From assembly GCA_900552315.1 (NCBI GenBank), contig URZM01000052.1:1-12612 (forward strand): 12,612 bases of DNA. Direction: 5' to 3'. This DNA comes from an uncultured Bacteroidales bacterium (GTDB taxonomy: Bacteria > Bacteroidota > Bacteroidia > Bacteroidales > Muribaculaceae). The notes under the pieces were generated by a model. That model did not search any database. It was not told where the DNA came from and was given only the letters and a program-made list of their open reading frames with translations. The position numbers were made by a program, and so were the translations under genes. Below are positions 1 through 6,679 of this stretch, piece after piece. Positions within the stretch are counted from its first letter, which is position 1. Each line of letters opens with the position of its first letter.

Positions 1-6
1 CTAAAA

Positions 7-1509
7 ATGATGAAAATGAAGACCCGATATATTCTGACCTATTTGTCGCTCGGATGCGCGGCCTCGGTCGCTCAGGCGGCTGACCTGCGTGTCACCCCGG
101 GCGCACTGGAGGCGATGCTTACCGACGAGGTGAAGGCCGAGACGGCCCTCACGCTGAGCGGGCAGATGGATTTGCGCGACTTCACGGCGCTGACGGAGAA
201 GATGCCCCGGCTCAAGAGCCTGGACCTCTCAGGAGTCAGTGTCACGGCATACGATTCCCCACGGGTATCGGCAGTAGGCCCCTCCTCCAACAAGGCCGAC
301 GAGTTGCCTCGAGGGGCGTTGCTCGGGCTGCATCTCACCGACCTTGCCCTCCCCTCCGGACTGCGCGTGATAGGCGAGGGAGCCTTGGCGGGAGGCGAGT
401 TCACCACGCTCGTGCTGCCCGCATCGCTGACCTCCATAGGAGACCACGCGCTTTACGGCTGCACACGCCTGGAGAACCTGACGTTCCCCGCCTCCGTGGC
501 CTCTGTTGGCACATACTCCCTGGCCGGATGCACCTCCCTGCGTGTTGCGGACCTTTCTGCCACGAGGCTTACGGAGATTCCGGCGCGCATGTTCGAGGGA
601 GACGCGGCGCTTGCCACGGTGAGCCTGCCGGCCGCCCTTGGCAAGATAGGCGAAGGCTCATTCGCAGGCACCGCATCGCTGAAATCGGTGAGCCTTCCCG
701 GCACCCTTACGTTTATAGGCAAAAACGCGTTCAACGCCTCCGGGCTGGAGAACGTGACTCTCCCCTCCTCCGTCAATGAGGTAGGCGATTTCGCATTTTC
801 CAACTGCCACAGCCTCACCGGGGCTGTGCTCGGGAACCCGAAGGCCGCGTTAGGTCAGGGCGTATTCTATTCCGACCCTCTGTTCGTGACCCTTGACGCT
901 CCCGGTATAGAGAGATTTCCCGACTACCTGTTCGCAGGCAGTCATTCCGCCGATGTGGTAAGGCTGCTCGGCGGTGTTGAGGAGATAGGCGCTTACGCCA
1001 TGTCAGGCAACCGGGCCGAGACGCTTGTGTTCGGCTCCACCCTGGTCTATCTCGGTGACGGGGCGATGGAGAACATGGGTTCTCTGACAGATATAGACGC
1101 CACTGCCTTGGAGGGCGCGGTACCCGAGCTGGGCGACAATGTGTTTTCCGGCATCGACCAGGGCAATGTGAACCTCATCGTGGCCGACAACGTCTCCGCC
1201 CCTTGGCAAGCGGCGGACCAGTGGAAAGAGTTCAAGGTGCTGGAGGTGGGCCATACAGGTGCCGGGAGCGTCATATCGATTCCCTCCGATTCGGTGAGGG
1301 GCCGCTTCGAAGGCACCGTGCTTCGCCTCACGAGCGGAGAGCCTATGGCCCGGGTAGAGGTGTATGAACCAGGTGGCGCCAAGGTGGCCGATACCGCGCC
1401 ACATTCTACCGAGGCGCATGTGGAGACCTCCGCTTTCGCCGGACGTGTATATGTGGTGAGGGCTATTCTCGAAAACGGCCACGTGGCCACGCTCAAACTT
1501 ATGCGTTGA
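7..1509 (+). CDS. Secreted BspA-like leucine-rich repeat protein with T9SS-like C-terminal domain
   Basis: This is a probable cell-surface protein of 500 aa. Residues 1-25 form a signal peptide (basic start, hydrophobic core, cleavage near AQA-ADL). Residues about 110-390 carry BspA/LRR_5-type repeats of roughly 23 aa, with the recurring pattern 'LP-SL-SIG-AL-GC-L'. The segment APWQAADQWKEFKVL (about 398-412) resembles the usual end of such repeat arrays. Residues about 430-500 look like a type IX secretion sorting domain, with 'VRVEVYEPGG'-like strands, 'FAGRVYVVRAI' and a terminal 'ATLKLMR'. BspA-family proteins are known as adhesion or surface-interaction proteins; the ligand here is unknown. 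ATGs at 7, 10 and 16 are all possible starts, and 7 is used because it gives a normal signal peptide. The promoter lies outside the window. The stop codon is 6 nt from trmB, so read-through into trmB is likely. Confidence 0.85.
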   Translation: MMKMKTRYILTYLSLGCAASVAQAADLRVTPGALEAMLTDEVKAETALTLSGQMDLRDFTALTEKMPRLKSLDLSGVSVTAYDSPRVSAVGPSSNKADELPRGALLGLHLTDLALPSGLRVIGEGALAGGEFTTLVLPASLTSIGDHALYGCTRLENLTFPASVASVGTYSLAGCTSLRVADLSATRLTEIPARMFEGDAALATVSLPAALGKIGEGSFAGTASLKSVSLPGTLTFIGKNAFNASGLENVTLPSSVNEVGDFAFSNCHSLTGAVLGNPKAALGQGVFYSDPLFVTLDAPGIERFPDYLFAGSHSADVVRLLGGVEEIGAYAMSGNRAETLVFGSTLVYLGDGAMENMGSLTDIDATALEGAVPELGDNVFSGIDQGNVNLIVADNVSAPWQAADQWKEFKVLEVGHTGAGSVISIPSDSVRGRFEGTVLRLTSGEPMARVEVYEPGGAKVADTAPHSTEAHVETSAFAGRVYVVRAILENGHVATLKLMR

Positions 1510-1515
1510 CATCTT

Positions 1516-2298
1516 ATGGGAAAGAACAAGTTACGTAAATTCGCGGAGATGGAGCAGTTCCCCTGTGTGCTGCAATATACCTTCGCGCGCCTTCAGCAAG
1601 AGGGGTTTCCGCTCAAGGGGAGATGGGGCGCCGATTTCTTCGGCAATGACAACCCCATAGTGCTCGAGCTGGGCTGCGGCAAGGGTGAATACACCGTGGG
1701 GCTGGCCCGCCGGTTCCCGGACAAGAATTTCATCGGCATAGACATCAAGGGGGCGCGCATCTACACCGGTGCCCGTCAGGTGCACACCGAGGGGATAGGC
1801 AACGCGGCCTTCCTGCGGGCAGGCATAGAGAATCTGGAGGCCTTCTTCGACCCCGGGGAGGTGAGCGAGATATGGGTCACCTTCCCCGACCCGCAGATGC
1901 AGCATGTGCGCCGCAGGCTCACCGGCGCGCGTTTCCTGAACTCATACGCCCGCGTGATGAAGGAGGGAGGACGCATACACCTCAAGACGGACTCCCCGTT
2001 CCTGTACACATTCACGCGCCGTCTGGCAGGGCACAACTCCCTGCCGCTGCACCACGACACCGCCGACCTCTACGCCGAGGGCGGCGCAGCCGGTGTGCCG
2101 GACTATGTGACCGACATACAGACTTTCTACGAACAGCAATGGCTGGGACGTGGCAAGCAGATCAAGTTCCTGAGCTTCAACCTGACGCCCGGCCGTGAGG
2201 TGGAGAATCCGCAGGAGGAGGACATAGAGCGCGACGACTACCACGCCTACGCGCGCGGCTTGGCGCGGGACCCCGGCCTCTTCGCCGACAAGGACTGA
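1516..2298 (+). CDS. trmB: tRNA (guanine-N7-)-methyltransferase TrmB
   Basis: This cytoplasmic enzyme uses S-adenosylmethionine to methylate N7 of G46 in the variable loop of many tRNAs. The 260-aa protein has the expected order of motifs: the start MGKNKLRKFAEM typical of Bacteroidota TrmB, SAM-binding motif I ELGCGKGEY (51-59), the acidic strand end GIDIKGAR (74-81), the family signature TFPDPQMQHVRRRLT (122-136), HLKTDS (155-160) and the C-terminal block TFYEQQWLGRGKQIKFLSF (203-221). The length is slightly above the common 210-240 aa because of an acidic C-terminal tail. The ATG is 6 nt after the stop of the LRR gene. No Shine-Dalgarno is visible, as expected for Bacteroidota. The family identification is secure. 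Confidence 0.96.
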   Translation: MGKNKLRKFAEMEQFPCVLQYTFARLQQEGFPLKGRWGADFFGNDNPIVLELGCGKGEYTVGLARRFPDKNFIGIDIKGARIYTGARQVHTEGIGNAAFLRAGIENLEAFFDPGEVSEIWVTFPDPQMQHVRRRLTGARFLNSYARVMKEGGRIHLKTDSPFLYTFTRRLAGHNSLPLHHDTADLYAEGGAAGVPDYVTDIQTFYEQQWLGRGKQIKFLSFNLTPGREVENPQEEDIERDDYHAYARGLARDPGLFADKD

Positions 2299-2308
2299 CA
2301 TAAACACC

Positions 2309-2503
2309 TAAGTAAGTATTCAAATTTAAACGATAACAGTAAGTGGTCTTTGATATTTATCTTTTATACTTTCTGCGGCTTCTTTTTGGCCGTTTGGGCA
2401 TTGTCGCTCAGTCGCATACGCCTGTATGCTCCTTCGCTCCGCAGCCCAACCGCCTCAAAAACAACCTCGCACAAAGTATAAATTAAATTTGAACACTTAC
2501 TTA
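2309..2503. repeat. MITE-like element with 21-bp terminal inverted repeats
   Basis: The two ends (2309-2329 and 2483-2503) are inverted repeats matching at 20 of 21 positions, the mismatch being A versus G at the eighth position. Next to the right end lies a second inverted pair, TTTATACTTT at 2363-2372 with AAAGTATAAA at 2473-2482, which continues imperfectly inward through 'TGCG' and 'TTGGGC'-type stretches. The centre is a perfect hairpin, GCATAC (2414-2419), loop GCCT, GTATGC (2424-2429). The element is non-coding and about 195 bp long. Both ends are TA, so it reads as TA, AGTAAGT..., ACTTACT, TA, as expected for an IS630/Tc1-type miniature element that duplicates a TA target. The right end shares its final A with the start codon of the next gene. 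The mobile nature is inferred; the palindromic structure is directly visible. Confidence 0.7.
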
Positions 2504-3075
2504 TGAGAAAGTTGATTTATATATTCGCGGCGGTGTGCCTCCTGCTCCGGGCCGGAGTGAGCGAGGCCGAGCAGGTGTATTTCGGCGACCTGAGTCTCAG
2601 CTTCGTCAAGGGGCACGCCAAGCGCGTGGTCAACAAGAAGCTGAAGACCGTCCTTACCTTCGACCGTGAGGGGCGGCTCATCTCCAAGACCGTGAACGGC
2701 AAGCCCCTGGAGTCCGTCATAGAGCGCGACTCGCGCGGCATGCCCGTGAAGGTGAGCTCCAAGAGCCAGGTTCTGGGTCTGGGCCACGACATACACCGCT
2801 TTGCCGATGACGGGGCATTGTTGGAGTACCGGCGCAATTCAGCCGACGGCAATCTGATTTTACGGCGTGTGTACACCTACGACTCCGACCGCAACTGCAC
2901 TGGCTACATGGAGCTGATGCGCGGCGAGGAGATGCCTGCGGTGATTGACGACAGCGACAACCGCCGCGTGCTTTTCAAGACCCTGGAGAGCGACTCGCAC
3001 GGCAACGTGCTCAAGCGACAGATATGCTTCTTCCTGCTCGACGCCGTGGAGGAATATGAAATAGAATATTATTGA
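2503..3075 (+). CDS. Small secreted protein with weak YD/RHS-like repeats, function unknown
   Basis: I do not recognise a family with confidence. The 190-aa product begins with a signal peptide (about 1-22: MRKLIYIF, hydrophobic stretch, VSEA-EQ). The mature part shows several spaced segments of the form 'D-x-x-G/N-x-x-x': FDREGRL (53-59), RDSRGMPVKV (75-84), ADDGALLEYRR (101-111), YTYDSDRNCTGY (124-135) and SDSHGNVLKRQ (163-173). These recall degenerate YD/RHS-type beta-hairpin repeats, which suggests a small beta-rich periplasmic or outer-membrane-facing protein. The start ATG is the last base of the inverted-repeat element plus TG, so the element supplies the whole upstream leader. mrp begins 20 nt after the stop. 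A lone secreted protein between trmB and mrp is odd and may be a lineage-specific addition. Confidence 0.75.
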   Translation: MRKLIYIFAAVCLLLRAGVSEAEQVYFGDLSLSFVKGHAKRVVNKKLKTVLTFDREGRLISKTVNGKPLESVIERDSRGMPVKVSSKSQVLGLGHDIHRFADDGALLEYRRNSADGNLILRRVYTYDSDRNCTGYMELMRGEEMPAVIDDSDNRRVLFKTLESDSHGNVLKRQICFFLLDAVEEYEIEYY

Positions 3076-3095
3076 CCCAAGTAACTGATACTTAT

Positions 3096-4211
3096 ATGGC
3101 ACTATATCCAAAACTTATCACAGACATCCTGGCCACCGTGCGCTATCCTGGCGACGGCAAGAACCTCGTGGAGGCCGGGATGGTGGAAGACGACATACGC
3201 ATCGACGGCAAGAAGGTGACCTTCTCGCTCATATTCGACAAGCCTACGGACCCCTTCATCAAGTCCGTGGTGCGCTCAGCCGAGGCCGCCCTCGAGCATG
3301 CCCTGCCCGGCGAGATAGACATCAAGGGCAACATAGCCGTCAAGACCCGGCAGCAGCTCCCACCCAAGGCCGCGCCCCTGCTCCCGGGCGTGAAGAACAT
3401 AGTGGGCGTAAGCTCCGGCAAGGGGGGCGTGGGCAAGAGCACCGTGGCCGCCAACCTGGCCGTGGCCCTGGCAGCCAAAGGCTACAAGGTGGGCTTGCTC
3501 GACGCCGACCTGTTCGGCCCCTCCGTGCCCAAGATGTTCGGCGTGGAGGGTGAGCAGATCTACATAGAGAGGGTCGGTGACCGCGACCTCATAGTGCCTG
3601 TGGAGAAATTCGGCGTGAAGATGCTCTCCATAGGTTTCATGGTAAGCCCCGACAAGCCCGTGCTGTGGCGCGGCTCCATGGCCTCCAACGCCCTGCGCCA
3701 GCTCATAGCCGACGCCAACTGGGGCGAGCTGGACTATTTCCTCATAGACATGCCTCCCGGCACCTCGGACATACATCTCACCCTGGTGCAGACGCTGCCC
3801 ATAAGCGGCGTGGTGGTGGTGAGCACACCCCAGGAGGTGGCCCTGGCCGACGCCCGCAAGGGGATAGCCATGTTCCGCGACGAGAAGGTGAACGTCCCCG
3901 TGCTCGGCATCGTGGAGAACATGGCCTGGTTCACCCCCGGCCCGCATCCCGACGAGCGCTACTACATCTTCGGCAACGGCGGGGCCGCACGTCTGGCCCG
4001 GGAGCTGGAAGTGCCGCTGCTGGCCCAGATACCCCTCGTGGCCGACGTATGCCAGAGGGCAGACACCGGTATTCCCGCCGCCCTGCCCGACCCCTCGCAG
4101 CCCGACGGCCCCAGGGCCGAGGCTTTCGTGGAGCTGGCCACCGCCGTGGACGATGCCATGGGCCGCCGCAACGCCGAGCTGCCTCCCACGCAGAAAGTCC
4201 AGACCCATTGA
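3096..4211 (+). CDS. mrp: Mrp/NBP35-family P-loop ATPase (iron-sulfur carrier family)
   Basis: Members of this ApbC/NBP35 family bind ATP and help deliver Fe-S clusters to apoproteins in the cytoplasm. The 371-aa protein has an N-terminal MIP18/DUF59-type domain (about 1-85) and then a SIMIBI P-loop domain: the deviant Walker A SSGKGGVGKST, LLDADLFGPSVPKMFG, the switch segment FLIDMPPGTSDIHLT and GIVENMAWF. The usual CxxC after 'ENM' is absent, replaced by TPGPHPDERYYIFG, and the only cysteine in the protein is in ADVCQRAD. From memory this replacement is common in Bacteroidota homologues. I chose ATG 3096 because the frame upstream offers only a TTG at 3072 that overlaps the previous stop, and MALYPKLITDIL fits family N-termini. 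It lies 20 nt after the previous gene and 18 nt before the kinase, so it probably belongs to one operon. Confidence 0.94.
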   Translation: MALYPKLITDILATVRYPGDGKNLVEAGMVEDDIRIDGKKVTFSLIFDKPTDPFIKSVVRSAEAALEHALPGEIDIKGNIAVKTRQQLPPKAAPLLPGVKNIVGVSSGKGGVGKSTVAANLAVALAAKGYKVGLLDADLFGPSVPKMFGVEGEQIYIERVGDRDLIVPVEKFGVKMLSIGFMVSPDKPVLWRGSMASNALRQLIADANWGELDYFLIDMPPGTSDIHLTLVQTLPISGVVVVSTPQEVALADARKGIAMFRDEKVNVPVLGIVENMAWFTPGPHPDERYYIFGNGGAARLARELEVPLLAQIPLVADVCQRADTGIPAALPDPSQPDGPRAEAFVELATAVDDAMGRRNAELPPTQKVQTH

Positions 4212-4229
4212 CCTCAAAAAACGAGAACC

Positions 4230-5897
4230 ATGTCACGACACATCAAGATATACTGCGTGAACACCGCCGAGTACCTCAGCATAGATGGCGGCGACACACT
4301 CACCGACATACTGAACAGGGTGCGGGGACAGCTCTCCTTCACCCCCATCTGCGCCAGGGTGAACAACCGCACGGAGGCGCTCTCGTTCCAGGTGTTCATG
4401 CCCAAGCAGGTGGAGTTCCTGCCCCCCGGACATCCCTCCTCCCGGCGCGTGTACACCCGCTCGCTGTGCTTCATGCTCTACAAGGCTGTGAGCGAGGTGT
4501 GTCCCGGCATGGCGCTCCGCATGGAACATTCCGTGAGCCGGGGGTATTATTGCCGGCTGCATCCGCTGTCGTCGCCGCAGGACACCGTGACGCCCGACGT
4601 GGCGGAAATCAAGCGTGCCATGCAGCGTCTGTGCGAGAGGAACCTCCCCATACAGCGCCATGAACGCCTCACGAAGGACGTCATGGAGATTTTCCGCGCC
4701 CAGCATCTCCACTCCAAGGTGCAGCTCCTGGAGACCACCCATGAGCTGTACACCACTTACTATACCCTCGATTCGCTGGCCGACTCATATTACGGCCCGC
4801 TTGCCCCCTCCACCGGGGCCCTCAAGGTCTTTGACCTCCAGCCATACGCCGAGGGGATGCTCCTGCTCCCTCCCGGCCATGACATGGGCGAGGCCGCCGT
4901 GCCCGTAGAGCAGAAGAAGATGCTCGCCGCCTTCACCGACTACCAGCGCTTCAACCATGTGGTGGGGGTGAGCAATGTTGGCGAGCTGAACGAGGCCATA
5001 GCCCAGAAGCGCAGCGACATGCTCATAAACCTCGCCGAGACGCTTCACTCGAACGTACTCTCGCACATAGCCGCCCGCATAGCCCGCAGCGGGGCGCGCG
5101 TGGTGCTCCTGGCCGGACCCTCATCCTCAGGCAAGACCACCACATGCAAGCGCCTGTCGATACACCTGATGGCCAACCTGCTGAAGCCCAAGATGATTTC
5201 GCTCGACGACTATTTCGTGGACCGCCACACCACTCCGCGCGACCCGGCCACCGGGGATTACGACTATGAGTCCCTGTATGCCCTGGACCTTCCCCTGCTC
5301 AACAGGCACCTGAACGCCCTGCTCGCAGGCGAGCGGATCAACCTGCCCACCTACAGCTTCGAGCTTGGGGCGCGCGTGGAGCGCGAGCGGCCCCTGCGCC
5401 TGGAGAAGGACGACGTGCTCCTCATAGAGGGCATCCACGGCCTGAATCCCGGGCTCACGCCCGACGTGCCCCGCGACAAGGTCTTCAAGGTCTATGTCTC
5501 GGCCCTCACCACCCTGGCCATCGATGACCACAACTGGATTCCCACCACCGACACGCGACTGCTGCGCCGACTGGTGCGCGACCATAAATACCGCAACACC
5601 TCGGCGCTGGACACCCTGAAGCGATGGGCCTCCGTGCGACGGGGCGAGGAGAACTGGATTTTCCCCTTCCAGGAGAATGCCGACGCCACCTTCAACTCCT
5701 CGCTGCTCTTCGAGCCGGCCGTGCTCAAGGAGTATGCCGAGCCGTTGCTGAAGAGCGTGCCGCACGACTGCGAGCAATACTCCGAGGCGAGCCGCCTGCT
5801 GCGCTTCCTGAGCTATTTCTCCCCGCTGCGCCCGGACCAGATACCCTCCACCTCCCTGTTGCGCGAGTTCCTCGGCGGCTCATCGTTCCGATATTGA
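4230..5897 (+). CDS. Nucleoside kinase (uridine kinase-like) with N-terminal TGS/ThrRS-like region
   Basis: This 555-aa protein fits the large 'nucleoside kinase' family found in Bacteroidota and Firmicutes. The N-terminus (about 1-70) resembles a TGS domain. Residues about 70-240 resemble the second additional domain of threonyl-tRNA synthetase. The C-terminal half is a uridine kinase/phosphoribulokinase-like P-loop domain: Walker A GPSSSGKTT (296-304), SLDDYFVDR (324-332, the acidic Asp-Asp pair), DYDYESLYALD (343-353), LLIEGIHGLN (397-406) and the lid-like TRLLRRLVRDHKYR (442-455). It probably transfers phosphate from a nucleoside triphosphate to a nucleoside in cytoplasmic pyrimidine salvage; the exact substrate cannot be read from the sequence. 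An A-rich stretch (AAAAAACGAGAACC) precedes the ATG, 18 nt after mrp. The family call is strong and the substrate is inferred. Confidence 0.92.
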   Translation: MSRHIKIYCVNTAEYLSIDGGDTLTDILNRVRGQLSFTPICARVNNRTEALSFQVFMPKQVEFLPPGHPSSRRVYTRSLCFMLYKAVSEVCPGMALRMEHSVSRGYYCRLHPLSSPQDTVTPDVAEIKRAMQRLCERNLPIQRHERLTKDVMEIFRAQHLHSKVQLLETTHELYTTYYTLDSLADSYYGPLAPSTGALKVFDLQPYAEGMLLLPPGHDMGEAAVPVEQKKMLAAFTDYQRFNHVVGVSNVGELNEAIAQKRSDMLINLAETLHSNVLSHIAARIARSGARVVLLAGPSSSGKTTTCKRLSIHLMANLLKPKMISLDDYFVDRHTTPRDPATGDYDYESLYALDLPLLNRHLNALLAGERINLPTYSFELGARVERERPLRLEKDDVLLIEGIHGLNPGLTPDVPRDKVFKVYVSALTTLAIDDHNWIPTTDTRLLRRLVRDHKYRNTSALDTLKRWASVRRGEENWIFPFQENADATFNSSLLFEPAVLKEYAEPLLKSVPHDCEQYSEASRLLRFLSYFSPLRPDQIPSTSLLREFLGGSSFRY

Positions 5898-5929
5898 AGT
5901 AAATTACAAGAACCATAAACACAGCACAG

Positions 5930-6379
5930 ATGAATGTAGGAGACAAGGTGCCCGACCTGCTGGGCACGGACGCCGAGGGCCGCGAAGTGCGGCTGAGTGA
6001 TTTCCCGGGCAAGAAAGTGATACTTTATTTCTATCCCAAGGACAACACCTCCGGCTGCACGGCCGAGGCCTGCAGCATGCGCGACAATCTTCCGGCCTTG
6101 GAGGCCGCAGGATATGGCGTGGTGGGGGTGAGTGTGGACAGCGCCGAGTCGCACCGCAAGTTCGCCTCCAAACATGGCCTCACGTTCCCGCTGGTGGCCG
6201 ACACTGACCACAGGCTTGTGGAGCAGATGGGTGTCTGGGGCGAGAAGTCGATGTATGGCCGCAAATATATGGGCACGTTCCGCACCACCTTCGTCATAGG
6301 CTCTGACGGCATCATAGAGAAAATCTATCTGCCGAAGCAAATCAAGACCAAGACCCACGCCGAGCAGATACTCGGCTGA
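5930..6379 (+). CDS. bcp: Thioredoxin-dependent thiol peroxidase (Bcp/PrxQ peroxiredoxin)
   Basis: This enzyme reduces hydrogen peroxide and organic hydroperoxides using thioredoxin. The 149-aa length is typical. The N-terminus MNVGDKVPDLLGTDAEGREV is the standard AhpC/TSA opening. The active-site segment FYPKDNTSGCTAEACSMRD has the peroxidatic Cys43 and, five residues on, the resolving Cys48 characteristic of two-cysteine PrxQ/Bcp enzymes. GVVGVSVDSAESHRKFASKHGLTFPLVAD (about 62-90) and the later RTTFVIGSDGIIEKIY are also family-typical. The gene starts 32 nt after the nucleoside kinase, with an A-rich upstream region, and is the last gene before a strong terminator. It therefore appears to be the distal gene of the housekeeping block. 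No dedicated OxyR-type site or separate promoter was seen. Confidence 0.96.
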   Translation: MNVGDKVPDLLGTDAEGREVRLSDFPGKKVILYFYPKDNTSGCTAEACSMRDNLPALEAAGYGVVGVSVDSAESHRKFASKHGLTFPLVADTDHRLVEQMGVWGEKSMYGRKYMGTFRTTFVIGSDGIIEKIYLPKQIKTKTHAEQILG

Positions 6380-6380
6380 C

Positions 6381-6424
6381 TTGTCTGCACGACATGGTCT
6401 TGAGGTAATAATATTCGCAGACAA
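6381..6424 (+). other. Inverted repeat in 3' untranslated region of bcp
   Basis: TTGTCTGC (6381-6388) and GCAGACAA (6417-6424) form a perfect 8-bp inverted repeat enclosing 28 nt, directly after the bcp stop codon. A second short hairpin, GCCGAG-CAGATA-CTCGGC (6359-6376), covers the end of the coding sequence. Neither is followed by a T-tract, so they are not terminators. They could stabilise the mRNA 3' end ahead of the terminator at 6451. The pairing is directly visible and the role is inferred. Confidence 0.4.
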
Positions 6425-6450
6425 TGCAACCGTTACCGAATATTTATACA

Positions 6451-6493
6451 ATCCCGGTATCTCCGTCACGATGGGAGATGCCGGGATATTTTT
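6451..6493 (+). terminator. Intrinsic terminator after bcp
   Basis: ATCCCGGTATCTCC (6451-6464) pairs with GGAGATGCCGGGAT (6474-6487) to give a 14-bp stem with a single G-T pair and a 9-nt loop. An A and a run of five T (6489-6493) follow. This is a textbook rho-independent terminator that ends the housekeeping transcript 72 nt after bcp. Confidence 0.92.
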
Positions 6494-6640
6494 ATGAATA
6501 TACCTCGGATTTTGAAATAAAAATCTTTGGCAGGTCATGACATCAATATTTTAAGTCTGACATAAACATCTGATTATCTGTATGTAATATAATTGACCTT
6601 ATATGTAGAGTCAATTTTTGTGTTAAAAATTGCCTTTTGA
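6494..6640. other. AT-rich intergenic stretch, no gene seen
   Basis: This stretch between the terminator and the promoter is strongly AT-rich compared with the coding DNA around it. It has no credible open reading frame or RNA gene. It may act as upstream promoter DNA or carry regulator binding sites, but I found no convincing operator palindrome. Confidence 0.5.
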
Positions 6641-6672
6641 TTTGGATTTTTGGCCTAACTGTGCTATCTTTG
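6641..6672 (+). promoter_or_regulatory. Bacteroidota-type promoter of the secreted-protein cluster
   Basis: TTTG at 6641-6644 and TATCTTTG at 6665-6672 are separated by 20 bp. They match the Bacteroidota housekeeping sigma consensus (-33 TTTG and -7 TAnnTTTG) exactly. A start site would fall near 6680. The next supported start codon is at 7041, so this promoter predicts a leader of about 360 nt. It is the only full match I found upstream of the cluster. Confidence 0.85.
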
Positions 6673-6679
6673 CAAAGAC

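Noticed and set aside
2295..2306. 12-bp word CTGACATAAACA shared with 6557-6568
   Set aside because: A few 12-bp matches are expected by chance in 12.6 kb, and there is no extension or consistent context.
2363..2482. Inverted-repeat element considered as a simple terminator for trmB
   Set aside because: The stem is long and imperfect with an AT-rich base and lacks a clean GC stem plus T-tract. The near-perfect outer repeats are better explained as an element end.
3072..3095. Upstream TTG start for mrp
   Set aside because: It overlaps the stop of the preceding gene and adds eight unconserved residues. ATG 3096 fits the family N-terminus.
3276..4217. 313-aa reading frame on - strand opposite mrp
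   Set aside because: It is His/Gly-rich shadow sequence caused by GC-rich codons of mrp, with no motifs. The + strand gene is certain.
3665..4663. 332-aa + strand frame bridging mrp and the nucleoside kinase
   Set aside because: It is an Arg/His/Pro-rich off-frame shadow overlapping two well-recognised genes.
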